A DNA stretch of 46,828 bases from Candidatus Yanofskybacteria bacterium RIFCSPLOWO2_01_FULL_49_17 (lineage in GTDB: Bacteria > Patescibacteriota > Minisyncoccia > 2-02-FULL-40-12 > GWA2-44-9), in the NCBI GenBank assembly GCA_001795695.1, contig MGKO01000006.1:1-46828 (forward strand). The letters are read 5' to 3'. The notes beneath the pieces were generated by a model. That model saw nothing but the letters and a program-made list of their open reading frames with translations. It ran no database searches and was not told where the DNA came from. Shown here piece by piece: positions 1 to 8,239 of the stretch (its first letter is position 1; the number at the start of each line of letters is the position of its first letter). Made by a program: the position numbers and the translations under genes.

Positions 1-4
1 AAAG

Positions 5-1783
5 ATGTTCACTACCATTAAAAAAGTAATCTTTACCGCCCGTTTTCTCTGGAACGCATTTGGGGAATATCATGCAAAAATAGCCATCATGGCGATTTTG
101 GGTTTTGTGAGCGGACTATTTGGCGGTATCGGTATCAGTATTATTATTCCCCTTTTTTCAATTCTATCTCCAAAAAATGGTATAGCTTCTGATTTTATTA
201 CTCAATCAATCCAAAAAATATTCTCTTTTATCAACGTTCCGTTTACTGTGCCTTATTTGCTTTTATTAATTGTGTTTCTATTTATTGCCAAAGCAGGTGT
301 TACCTTCCTGGCAAAATATTATAACGAAGTCGCTGGGTCCCTTTACGAAAAAAACACCAGAGTAAAATTATTTCGGGAAACATTGGCCAGCACTTGGCCA
401 AACCTACTTGAATATAAGTTGGGTTTTTTAGAACGAGTGTTGTCATATGATATCCAACGAAGTACTGATTTATTTACAAGCACTGGCAATATTGCTATCA
501 CTCTTACCTCTTTAATCGCCTACGGCATTGTGGCTATAAACCTATCGCTTATGATTACGCTAGCAATGATAGCTTTCGGAATCGCCCTTTTATTTTTGAT
601 GAAGCCGATTTTTTATAAGACCAGAAAACTGGCCACAATGATAGCCGACATTTACAAAGTAGTTAGCCACCACATTAATGAATCAATGATTGGGGCCAAA
701 ATTATCAAAGCCAACGCCATTGAACAGCAAGTGTCATCAGTAGCGGAAAGACATTTTGAAAATCTGCGAGTTATCCGTATCAAAAATGCGTTTTACAACT
801 ATACCATTGGCAGTTCGTTTGAACCCATTAGTTTCCTCTTCATAGCCATATTGGTGTTATTCAATTATCACGCGCCGACATTCAACATTGCTTCATTCGC
901 GGTAGTTGTATATCTTATCCAGCGAATTTTTTTATTAGTTCAAGCCTTACAAGGACAAGCCCAAGATATCAATCAACTGATTCCTTATACAAAAGCCGTG
1001 GCGGATTACGCCAACCGAGCTAAACAACACCGAGAAGTAGACCACCATACCGGCAGATTCTCGTTTAATGATAAAATCTCATTTCAAGATGTAACTTTCA
1101 GCTACGGCGACAAGCTCGTTCTCAATGACCTAAGCTTCAGTATCACCAAGGGTTCAATGGTCGGTTTTATCGGCCCGTCCGGAGTCGGTAAGACCACGAT
1201 TGCCGACCTTCTGCTTCGGCTTTTCCAGCCCCAGCGCGGCGCGATTATGCTAGACAATACTAATATCCAAGAAATATCTCTTAGGGATTGGCGAAAGAAG
1301 ATCGGCTATGTGCCCCAAGAAGTTTTTCTACTCAACGATACGGTTGGAAACAATATTAGATTCTATGATGACTCAATCTCACATGCGGATGTAATTCAAT
1401 CGGCCAAAATGGCCAATATCTATGAGACTATAGAAGGATTGCCGAGTGGTTTTGAGACGGAAGTTGGAGAGCGAGGTTTGAAATTATCCGGTGGTCAGCG
1501 TCAACGCATCGCTCTAGCTCGTACCTTGGCCCGCAAGCCAGAGATATTGATTCTTGATGAAGCGACCAGCGCTCTAGACAATGAATCCGAAGCCATGATT
1601 CAAAAATCAATCAATGGCCTCAAAAAGAAAATGACGATTATTATCATCGCCCACCGCCTCTCTACAGTCATGAACGCGGACCACCTCTTCTTGCTTGATG
1701 ATGGCAAAGTAGTGGAAGAAGGTTCTCCAGAAGACCTCCTAAACGACTCTGGTTCGTATTTCAACCGCCTGAACCACTCCTAA
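5..1783 (+). CDS. ABC exporter (MsbA/PglK-like lipid or oligosaccharide flippase)
   Basis: A full-length half-transporter of 592 aa with a fused membrane domain and ATPase domain. Residues about 22-330 hold the hydrophobic helices of an exporter-type membrane domain. The nucleotide-binding domain follows from about 355, with Walker A GPSGVGKTT (390-398), a signature LSGGQRQR near 495, Walker B ILILDEATSALD near 515 and the H-loop in IIIAHRLST. The family works as a homodimer that moves lipids or lipid-linked sugars across the inner membrane using ATP. Because all neighbours are glycan genes, export or flipping of a lipid-linked glycan is the best inference; the substrate is not visible in the sequence. 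It is convergent with the next gene and starts 4 nt from the window edge, so its promoter lies outside. Confidence 0.9.
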   Translation: MFTTIKKVIFTARFLWNAFGEYHAKIAIMAILGFVSGLFGGIGISIIIPLFSILSPKNGIASDFITQSIQKIFSFINVPFTVPYLLLLIVFLFIAKAGVTFLAKYYNEVAGSLYEKNTRVKLFRETLASTWPNLLEYKLGFLERVLSYDIQRSTDLFTSTGNIAITLTSLIAYGIVAINLSLMITLAMIAFGIALLFLMKPIFYKTRKLATMIADIYKVVSHHINESMIGAKIIKANAIEQQVSSVAERHFENLRVIRIKNAFYNYTIGSSFEPISFLFIAILVLFNYHAPTFNIASFAVVVYLIQRIFLLVQALQGQAQDINQLIPYTKAVADYANRAKQHREVDHHTGRFSFNDKISFQDVTFSYGDKLVLNDLSFSITKGSMVGFIGPSGVGKTTIADLLLRLFQPQRGAIMLDNTNIQEISLRDWRKKIGYVPQEVFLLNDTVGNNIRFYDDSISHADVIQSAKMANIYETIEGLPSGFETEVGERGLKLSGGQRQRIALARTLARKPEILILDEATSALDNESEAMIQKSINGLKKKMTIIIIAHRLSTVMNADHLFLLDDGKVVEEGSPEDLLNDSGSYFNRLNHS

Positions 1784-1809
1784 TTAACTCAAACTTCCTG
1801 AGTGAAGAC

Positions 1810-3525
1810 CTAATTCTTAATAACAATCCCCGTCCCCTCTTGAGATGAGTTCTGGTTACTCTTAACCTCTTTCAAAAAATCATTGAAGGCGTTGTTCCAT
1901 TTAATATCGTCTGAAATAATTGCGCCGCCACGAACTATTCGTGGCCACACAGTTCTAAACTCAAAAATCATGTTTTCGTAACTGTGATCGCTGTCATGAT
2001 AAAAAATATCTATCTCCTTGAGTTCGCTAACAAGTTTAGGCAATTCAATTTTTGAATCGGCTAAAATCAACCTCCATCTATTTTTTAGTTCGTCAGGAAT
2101 CAGCCAGCCTGGCTCTTTCTGTTTCGGGATAAAACCCCTGAATTCGGTCCGGCCTGTATCGGTAATGTATTCCTCAGGTTTGCCATTAAATTTTTGATTT
2201 AAATCAATTGAATATAGGAAGCCTTTATTATTATCAGATAAAGCCTGTAGGATAGCCGCAGATGACCGACCACTGGCCACGCCTGTTTCCACAACCACCG
2301 ACGGCCTTAAGAGTCGGATGATTATATATAATAAGGCCACCTCGTAATCTCCCGAGTGGGCATGGGCAAAATTTTTATTGGAGATTATTTCCCCCTTATA
2401 CTGATTATGATAAGCATTGACCCACTTATCGCCAAATAGCTTTTTGGCGGTATTGATAATTTTTTTATCTAAATTTATTTTCTCCCTATAATTCTTCAGA
2501 CCGGATTGGATATAAATCGCTTTTAGTAAATAGACTATGGGTTTTAATATTTTGTATTTCCGAACTTTGTTTAAAAATTTAGACAATAAATTGGCGAATC
2601 TTTTTTTAATACCCACTAAAACTGTCTTTATTTGTCTAAACATTTTTAGGACCCATAGTCCCGGCAGTGTTATTATCAACCGAGTAAAATATATTGTATT
2701 GAACGGATCGAACATCCAAGCTTTATATACGTTACAAACTGTTTTCTTGTAATCGACTTTTAAACGATAGAGAGTGTATAAATCAAAAAAACGCAGGGCC
2801 AATAATTTTTTGTTATGAATATATTCTAGATAATGTTTCTTTATAAAAAGTTCATAGCCTTTAATGATATTCAACAGGTTGCCAACGCCACCGAGGTGTT
2901 CATTTGGACCCAAAACATTAAGCTTAACGAGAATGGAATCAATAACATAAAAATCACTAACTTGACTGACTCTTAGCATTAAATCCCATTCCTGATTTTT
3001 GGTTAATGCCTCATCAAAAATAAAACCTTTCTCAGTTAATTCTCGCCGAATCATAATAGAGCTTGTCCAGATGAAACATTTTCTCAAAAGTTCTGAGTGA
3101 GGCCGCAAAATTCCTTCATGTTTGGGCAGGTGAATAAAAAGAACATGGCCTTGCTTATCAATCGCTTTTACTCCTGCCACTACGACACCGACTTTATTGT
3201 CGTTTGAATTAAAAGCGGCTAGTTGTTTTGATAGTTTGTTCTCATGCCACTCATCATCATCGTCAAGAAATGCGATAAATTCTTCGGATGAATTTTTAAT
3301 ACCAGTATTACGGGCGGCAGGTGCGCCTTTATTAAAAGGGTGTTCGAAATATCGGATCCGTGGATCAGCAAATTTTTCGATTATAACTTTGTTTTGGTCA
3401 TTCGGACCATCACTGACAACGATAATCTCAAAATCTTGAAATGTTTGTTTCAAGACGGACTCAACCGCCCGTTTCAGTAAATCGGGTCGGTTATGGGTCG
3501 GAATAACAACGCTAATTTTAGGCAT
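1810..3525 (-). CDS. GT2 glycosyltransferase fused to class I methyltransferase-like domain
   Basis: A two-domain protein of 571 aa. The N-terminal about 230 residues are a GT-A family 2 glycosyltransferase: ISVVIPTHNRPDLL at the start, the VVSDG strand and a metal-binding FLDDDDEW (88-93). A basic linker of about 130 residues (residues 270-400) follows. The C-terminal domain from about 400 resembles Methyltransf_24 enzymes, with the SAM-loop-like VVVETGVASGRSS (410-422) and HDSDHSYENM (about 510), followed by GGAIISDD. It would add a sugar and possibly methylate the product, in the cytoplasm. The reading frame is uninterrupted, so the fusion is real in this sequence. The start overlaps nothing; the upstream GT4 ends 6 nt away, which suggests one transcript. 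The target sugar is unknown. Confidence 0.85.
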   Translation of the reverse strand: MPKISVVIPTHNRPDLLKRAVESVLKQTFQDFEIIVVSDGPNDQNKVIIEKFADPRIRYFEHPFNKGAPAARNTGIKNSSEEFIAFLDDDDEWHENKLSKQLAAFNSNDNKVGVVVAGVKAIDKQGHVLFIHLPKHEGILRPHSELLRKCFIWTSSIMIRRELTEKGFIFDEALTKNQEWDLMLRVSQVSDFYVIDSILVKLNVLGPNEHLGGVGNLLNIIKGYELFIKKHYLEYIHNKKLLALRFFDLYTLYRLKVDYKKTVCNVYKAWMFDPFNTIYFTRLIITLPGLWVLKMFRQIKTVLVGIKKRFANLLSKFLNKVRKYKILKPIVYLLKAIYIQSGLKNYREKINLDKKIINTAKKLFGDKWVNAYHNQYKGEIISNKNFAHAHSGDYEVALLYIIIRLLRPSVVVETGVASGRSSAAILQALSDNNKGFLYSIDLNQKFNGKPEEYITDTGRTEFRGFIPKQKEPGWLIPDELKNRWRLILADSKIELPKLVSELKEIDIFYHDSDHSYENMIFEFRTVWPRIVRGGAIISDDIKWNNAFNDFLKEVKSNQNSSQEGTGIVIKN

Positions 3526-3531
3526 GATGAA

Positions 3532-4578
3532 CTATTTTTTGGCGCTTACTGCGCCAAAAAATATGTCCTCCATTCGGGTCACGGCGTTTTCCCAAGAGAG
3601 TGTGCGAATAAACTTGTAGCCGTTTTCAGCAATTTGCTCACGCAATACTTTGTCTGAAACGGCTAGCTTGAGTTTTCGGACCAAATCGTCAAAGTCGGCG
3701 TGCTTGGCCACAAAAGCGGTTTTGCCATCAAACGCATAGTCCCGCGAACCGCCGGTGTCCCATGTTACGACGGCTGATTTGCAAGCCATGGCTTCCATGG
3801 CCGGCATGCCCAAGCCCTCGTAGTCAGAAGGACAAAGGAAAATATCGCACGAGGAATAGATTCTAGCGAGATCTTTTTGTTGCGGATAATAATGATATTC
3901 ATCATGAGGAATGCTAGTCACAGCCCGTCTTACACCAAACAAAACCAATTTGATATCGGGAAAATCCTTCTTGACTACTTCAAAAGCGCGAGCGCCCTCG
4001 ACCGTGCCTTTCCACTTATATTCATGATCCAACAGGCAAATCCGGACCGGACTTTTATTTTTGGCTTCAGGTACGAAGTGGAAAAGTTCCAGATCTACTG
4101 GTGTCAAAATAAGGTCGGCATCAGAATGAAACTTTTCTTTTAATATTCCTTTTATCCAATTAGAGATCGTGATTTTTTGAAGCTTCATCGCCGGTCCGGC
4201 CCAGAGCGCGTCTACAACTTCCGGCTTGCCGTGGTAGAGACTTTCATAATGCTGGACCAAATAGGATTTCTTGCCCTTAGACGGGCCGTACGAAGCGACG
4301 GGGCCGGCGGTCTGCCAGGCAGTGGCAATAATAATATCGCCATCGGGAATGTCTTGTTCATGATAGGCCGCATCGACTCGTTTGAGAGTAGCGGCAAAAT
4401 TCGCAAACCATTTTGGTTTTTTGACCAACAAACTACCCACTAGCCGCCTGAACGCTCCGTTCACGGGTACAATCACGGTCACCTCGTGTCCTCGCCGGGC
4501 CAACAAATGAGCATATGTTAAAAAAGCCCTCGGACCACCAGCTGGCTTGATATGCGGCGCGACAAAAGTAATTTTCAT
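3532..4578 (-). CDS. Glycosyltransferase family 4
   Basis: A 348-aa GT-B fold retaining glycosyltransferase. The N-terminus MKITFVAPHIKPAGGPRAFLTYAHLLARRGHEVTV is the typical acceptor-domain opening with a glycine-rich loop. The donor domain carries DYEGLGMPAMEAMACKSAVVTWDTGG, the E-x7-E motif of GT4 near residues 255-270. It would transfer a sugar from a nucleotide donor to a growing glycan at the cytoplasmic membrane face. It lies between the FkbM methyltransferase gene and the GT2 fusion gene with short spacers (32 and 6 nt), so all are probably co-transcribed. The specific linkage cannot be read from sequence. Confidence 0.88.
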   Translation of the reverse strand: MKITFVAPHIKPAGGPRAFLTYAHLLARRGHEVTVIVPVNGAFRRLVGSLLVKKPKWFANFAATLKRVDAAYHEQDIPDGDIIIATAWQTAGPVASYGPSKGKKSYLVQHYESLYHGKPEVVDALWAGPAMKLQKITISNWIKGILKEKFHSDADLILTPVDLELFHFVPEAKNKSPVRICLLDHEYKWKGTVEGARAFEVVKKDFPDIKLVLFGVRRAVTSIPHDEYHYYPQQKDLARIYSSCDIFLCPSDYEGLGMPAMEAMACKSAVVTWDTGGSRDYAFDGKTAFVAKHADFDDLVRKLKLAVSDKVLREQIAENGYKFIRTLSWENAVTRMEDIFFGAVSAKK

Positions 4579-4610
4579 ATTTGAAATAATAAACTAATCT
4601 AATGGAAAAA

Positions 4611-5444
4611 TCAACGCTTATCTCTCCATCCATAAACCATGGAAGCACTCAAAGAGTTTTTACTTTCAACTGAATGTGATTCTTTTACTACCCTCACTTT
4701 AGTTTGGAAACCGGCATGCTCAAGAATTTCTAACATTTCAGATAATGGCTTAGGGAAAAATTCGGGATGGTGGTGATATTCAAGCTGAATTTGAGAAATA
4801 CTGGCCATTTTATTTTTTTCGGACAAATCTTCCAGAACGTCAAATTCAGCGCCTTCAATGTCAATTTTGAGAAAATCTATTGGTCCTTTTATATAATCAG
4901 ACAAACAGACAATATCCACGGGAAAAGAATTGAGCGGACGCTTGGCGGCCAGATATTTGTTCAAACTGGCACCGTAACTTGTTGGCTCGTCCTGATCAAC
5001 AAAAAATTCCGCTTGGCCTTTTGTTTTTCCCAGAGCGCAGGGATAAACTATGACATCTTTCTCCCAATCGTTGACTTGGATGTTTTTCTTTAATATCGCC
5101 AACGCAGCCGGATTAGGTTCAAAACACTTAACACGAGCATTTGGCGCCATGAGTTTGATATAGAGCAAAGAAACTCCGATATTCGCACCACAATCAATTG
5201 CTTCAATCGACAAATTTGTTTTTTTAAGGTAATAATATTCTTTAAAAAATATCTCCATGAAAAGCCCGGCAAATTGTTTGAGAGAAGTAAAATAAAAACT
5301 AACTGGGCCGACTGGGATTTTATAATATTTTCGCTTAACAATCCCGGTTTTATAAAAAAGGTAATATGAACAAAAAATTACCGCCGCCCGAAAACCGAGA
5401 AGCTTGCGCAAATATGAAAAATATCCGATAGCTCTTGAAATCAT
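4611..5444 (-). CDS. FkbM family SAM-dependent methyltransferase
   Basis: A 277-aa class I methyltransferase of the FkbM type. It shows the SAM motif IDCGANIGVSLLYIKLMAPNARVKCFEPNPAAL in the middle of the protein, then the FkbM-typical VDIVCLSDYIKGPIDFLKIDIEGAEFDVLEDL stretch, in which DIEGAE is diagnostic. The family O-methylates sugars or polyketide hydroxyls; in glycan loci it usually caps or decorates sugar residues. The first about 85 residues are partly hydrophobic and precede the catalytic core, possibly a membrane-associating part. It is 5 nt from the upstream glycosyltransferase-like gene, consistent with one operon. Confidence 0.85.
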   Translation of the reverse strand: MISRAIGYFSYLRKLLGFRAAVIFCSYYLFYKTGIVKRKYYKIPVGPVSFYFTSLKQFAGLFMEIFFKEYYYLKKTNLSIEAIDCGANIGVSLLYIKLMAPNARVKCFEPNPAALAILKKNIQVNDWEKDVIVYPCALGKTKGQAEFFVDQDEPTSYGASLNKYLAAKRPLNSFPVDIVCLSDYIKGPIDFLKIDIEGAEFDVLEDLSEKNKMASISQIQLEYHHHPEFFPKPLSEMLEILEHAGFQTKVRVVKESHSVESKNSLSASMVYGWRDKR

Positions 5445-5449
5445 TTTAA

Positions 5450-6373
5450 TTAGAGGGACATATTCTTGCGGGCCAGATCAATGCCCCAGGAATAAAGCTG
5501 CCACCGACGCGGACCAGTAAAATGTTTAGCGGCAGTATCTCCATCTACGTCCCCTTTGATTCGATAGCGCTTATGAGTCAAAAACTTCCATTTTAGACGA
5601 GCATAGAGAACGGAGAACCCGGCCGAATCCACGAAATAGTCCTCGGGCTCAAGAATATGCTCAAAATATTCCGTGAACCATTCATGCGGAATTTTAGTTT
5701 TATCAAAAATTATAAGGTCGGAGTTAAGATGATTAAGACCTTGTTCATTTATTTTTAGACGATTTTTAAATCCTTCGTCAATCAATATAGGCATGTCATG
5801 AGGATCATAAGACCCAAGAGCATCACTATCAATTTGACCCTTAATAAATTCAATGATCTCTTGCGGCTTTGAGTAAAACAAAACATCACTGCCGATGACC
5901 ATTACATACTTAGATTTTGAAAGCAGGTAGTCGTCGGTTAATTTGGTAGCCAGAACATTGGGCCCGAACCTAATCTTTTTTATCTTATCATTGATATCAG
6001 TTCTCTGGTTGATAGCGGCGGTTGCCTCGCTCCAGGGCAGAACCCGGACATTGCTGAATTTACTCTCCAGAAGGGCGATAGACCGCTCATCAAAATCGTC
6101 AACATGAACGATAATCTTTGGACAAAGACCGGAATGGTGGAGAAAAGAACGCAAACAAACCATGAGCGGCCAGAGCATCGCTTTCTGGCACAGCACATGG
6201 ACCTCAAAGTCCTCGTCAATCTTGCCTTCATATTTTGGAAATCGGGTAGTCAGAAGACGTCCAAAATATCTGTTTTTACAGTAACTGAAAAAATGTCTCC
6301 CTTCCCCGCTCCCAAACAACCTTTTGACAGAATAGGCCTCCGTCTTTATTTTTTTGAACAATCTCTTAAGCAT
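5450..6373 (-). CDS. GT-A-like nucleotide-sugar transferase, family uncertain
   Basis: A 307-aa protein with the look of a GT-A glycosyltransferase: FEVHVLCQKAMLWPLMVCLRSFLHHSG followed by VHVDDFDERSIALLESKF, and KYVMVIGSDVLFYSKPQEIIEFI, where GSDVLF takes the place of the usual DxD metal site. HFTGPRRWQLYSWG near the C-terminus resembles the late histidine motif of GT8-like enzymes. I do not recognise a named subfamily. It begins just after the terminator hairpin of the preceding small membrane-protein gene, so it probably starts the transcription unit that runs through the FkbM, GT4 and GT2-fusion genes. Confidence 0.6.
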   Translation of the reverse strand: MLKRLFKKIKTEAYSVKRLFGSGEGRHFFSYCKNRYFGRLLTTRFPKYEGKIDEDFEVHVLCQKAMLWPLMVCLRSFLHHSGLCPKIIVHVDDFDERSIALLESKFSNVRVLPWSEATAAINQRTDINDKIKKIRFGPNVLATKLTDDYLLSKSKYVMVIGSDVLFYSKPQEIIEFIKGQIDSDALGSYDPHDMPILIDEGFKNRLKINEQGLNHLNSDLIIFDKTKIPHEWFTEYFEHILEPEDYFVDSAGFSVLYARLKWKFLTHKRYRIKGDVDGDTAAKHFTGPRRWQLYSWGIDLARKNMSL

Positions 6374-6390
6374 ATTTATAAATTATATAT

Positions 6391-6425
6391 GAAAAATTGG
6401 AAGTTACTACCATAGCAACTTCCAA
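6391..6425 (-). terminator. Rho-independent terminator of the 6438-6950 gene
   Basis: Read on the minus strand, TTGGAAGTTGCTA and TAGTAACTTCCAA form a 13-bp stem (one G-U pair) with a 3-nt loop, followed at once by TTTTTC. It lies 13 nt past the stop codon. Confidence 0.75.
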
Positions 6426-6437
6426 CTCCTTTGAACG

Positions 6438-6950
6438 TCATCTCCACCAAAGAACAGTGGCTGAAATAATTGCCAACACAGCACCGACCGGTTCGGCTAA
6501 CTTGTAGACCATGGCTGGTACTGGAGGGTACTGGACTGGCCAACCTCGTGGCACAATCCGGTACCATGCATCGGCCATCCAGGGGGCCATTACCCACTTC
6601 AATCTCGGATGAGATGGGTAGAGTTTACCATCCTTTCGAAAACATGGAATGAACGAGTCCACAAAGATGTGGAGCAAGAGAGCCACAAACGGCAACCACG
6701 AATGACTCACCCAGCACAGCGCCCCGCCGAATGGGAACGCCAGAACGCTGTGAAGAATCCGATCGCGAGCCGTGATGTCCGGCGTGAGTTTCAGAAATCC
6801 TCGGTGGTAGATTTCAAAAATCTTGTCGCCATCGATGAATACCCCGCTCCCGATGGAAGCGGCGATGACCGTGGGCGATATGTCGGCGCCGGCCATCTGC
6901 GCTCCAGTCAAAAGACCCAATGTGACGCCAACGTGAGAAATCGGACCCAC
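6438..6950 (-). CDS. DUF457/YdjM-like integral membrane protein
   Basis: A 170-aa membrane protein that opens with GPISHVGVTLGLLTGA and holds DGDKIFEIYHRG, RDRILHSVLAFPFGGALCWVSHSWLPFVALLLHIFVDSF. The spaced His/Asp residues within hydrophobic helices are the pattern of the YdjM/DUF457 'membrane-bound metal-dependent hydrolase' family; activity in that family is not well established. The start is GTG with a good SD (GAGAGG, 5 nt before), better than any internal ATG. The gene is visibly GC-richer than its neighbours and has its own terminator. Its role in a glycan locus is unclear; phosphatase-like action on a lipid carrier would be guesswork. Confidence 0.6.
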   Translation of the reverse strand: MGPISHVGVTLGLLTGAQMAGADISPTVIAASIGSGVFIDGDKIFEIYHRGFLKLTPDITARDRILHSVLAFPFGGALCWVSHSWLPFVALLLHIFVDSFIPCFRKDGKLYPSHPRLKWVMAPWMADAWYRIVPRGWPVQYPPVPAMVYKLAEPVGAVLAIISATVLWWR

Positions 6951-7049
6951 AAAAACCTCTCAATCCACTAAAATCTAAGGAACGAATTAACACTTCCAGA
7001 TCAGGACAATAGCAAAAAAAGAACATAAAGTCAAGCTCTTGTAGAGTAA

Positions 7050-7373
7050 TCAGCTAAATAGATAAAGAAATAAAGCCGCGCCAAAAAAATTGAGAATGAT
7101 ATCGAAAATGGTGTCGGCCAGGGTTGGAGTCACATCTTTTTGTCTAAGTTTACTTTTCACATACTTAGATAGCGTAGGAACCTTAGCAACTGTAAATTCC
7201 ATGAATTCCCATAATATGGTCACAATCCCAAGACCTAGAAATATAAAGCTTGGCGACTGGAAAAAATTAGAAAAGAACATCGCCACGAAGAAACCGCCCA
7301 AGAAATGTAGAGTTTGAAAAAACCAATAATGACGGTTACCAAATCCATGATACATACCCAAAGATACGTTCAA
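7050..7373 (-). CDS. Small VanZ/DUF2238-like membrane protein with uncertain start
   Basis: A predicted protein of 107 aa from a TTG codon. It has about three hydrophobic helices; LGLGIVTILWEFMEF and LADTIFDIILNFFGAALF give the WE...D...N pattern of VanZ/DUF2238-type proteins. The TTG lies inside what looks like the first membrane helix: in-frame codons upstream continue as KRAYTFIALTILFV up to a TAA, with no ATG or GTG. Either the TTG is used and helix 1 is short, or an ATA/ATT start is used, or the N-terminus has decayed. It sits 47 nt after the GT2 gene on the same strand. Function unknown. Confidence 0.5.
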   Translation of the reverse strand: MNVSLGMYHGFGNRHYWFFQTLHFLGGFFVAMFFSNFFQSPSFIFLGLGIVTILWEFMEFTVAKVPTLSKYVKSKLRQKDVTPTLADTIFDIILNFFGAALFLYLFS

Positions 7374-7420
7374 AACAAATAGAATAGTGAGGGCTATAAA
7401 AGTATAGGCACGTTTTTATG

Positions 7421-8149
7421 CTAGAAGGGTATTTTAATTCTGACGCCCTTTATATGAATGTCCCAAAAGAGTCTAGCCAGGGCATGTATGGCTTCGATTA
7501 CGCTTTTAATTTTAAACGAAGCGGTGGCTGAGGTCGGTTTAATACCCATGGGCACCTCTACATACCGAGCGCCTGATTTTATGAGTAAAACCAAAACTTG
7601 GACCATGTATGCAAAGCTTCCTGAACGCATCGGCACTTTTCTTATCAGCTTTGTCGGTACGACGCAGGTGCCATTATAGTAACGGAGGCGAAGGCCAAAC
7701 AACGTGTTACATAATATGACAAAGGCCCGAGAAACAAAACGTCTCTTAAAACTACGCGCTTTTTTATTTACTGTATACGGAACTACAAGATCTACCTGAC
7801 CGATATCCTTGAATATACCGACCATGGAATCTTCGATCGTCTCGTCGTCGCTGGGAATAAACATAACATTTTCTTTTTGGGCTAGGTCCACCCCCTGCCA
7901 GTACGTTAGGCCGAATGGCTTAAAGTGATGATTAATAATTGGCCGAATATGAGAATCTTTTTTTGCCAGGTCGAGTACAACTTCATCGGTTCGATCGTGA
8001 CTTCCGTCCCTGCTCGTATTTACCAACACAATTATCTCATAGTCGGAGAGTCCGGCCCTTTGCAACGCTCGAGTGGTGGTGGCGATAGCTTCGCCTACCA
8101 GATGCTCCATATTCAAAGCCGGCATAATGATAGAAAGTGAGCGGTTCAT
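7421..8149 (-). CDS. Glycosyltransferase family 2
   Basis: A 242-aa GT-A enzyme. It starts SLSIIMPALNMEHLVGEAI, has the VLVNTSRDGSHDRTDE nucleotide-binding strand, and FIPSDDETIEDS in the metal-site position. There are no C-terminal membrane helices beyond a weakly hydrophobic stretch, unlike DPM/GtrB enzymes. It would transfer a sugar in the cytoplasm. No SD is visible before the ATG, unlike the GC-rich gene just upstream. It is followed by the small VanZ-like gene. Confidence 0.82.
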   Translation of the reverse strand: MNRSLSIIMPALNMEHLVGEAIATTTRALQRAGLSDYEIIVLVNTSRDGSHDRTDEVVLDLAKKDSHIRPIINHHFKPFGLTYWQGVDLAQKENVMFIPSDDETIEDSMVGIFKDIGQVDLVVPYTVNKKARSFKRRFVSRAFVILCNTLFGLRLRYYNGTCVVPTKLIRKVPMRSGSFAYMVQVLVLLIKSGARYVEVPMGIKPTSATASFKIKSVIEAIHALARLFWDIHIKGVRIKIPF

Positions 8150-8192
8150 GTTAGCTTACTATACAAAAAAAATGTCTGTTTGCAAAGGAAGG

Positions 8193-8218
8193 CCCCGGTT
8201 GCTCGAAAGCAACCGGGG
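8193..8218 (-). terminator. Stem-loop after the nucleotidyltransferase/kinase gene
   Basis: CCCCGGTTGC and GCAACCGGGG form a perfect 10-bp stem with a 6-nt loop, 21 nt past the stop codon at 8240. On the minus strand the T-run (TTTTTTTT) lies about 18 nt further on, so termination is likely but not textbook. Confidence 0.55.
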
Positions 8219-8239
8219 TTGTGTCTTCTCGGTTGGAGA

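Noticed and set aside
1786-1802. Possible small hairpin ACTCA...TGAGT after the ABC gene
   Set aside because: Only a 5-bp stem and no T-tract; too weak to call a terminator.
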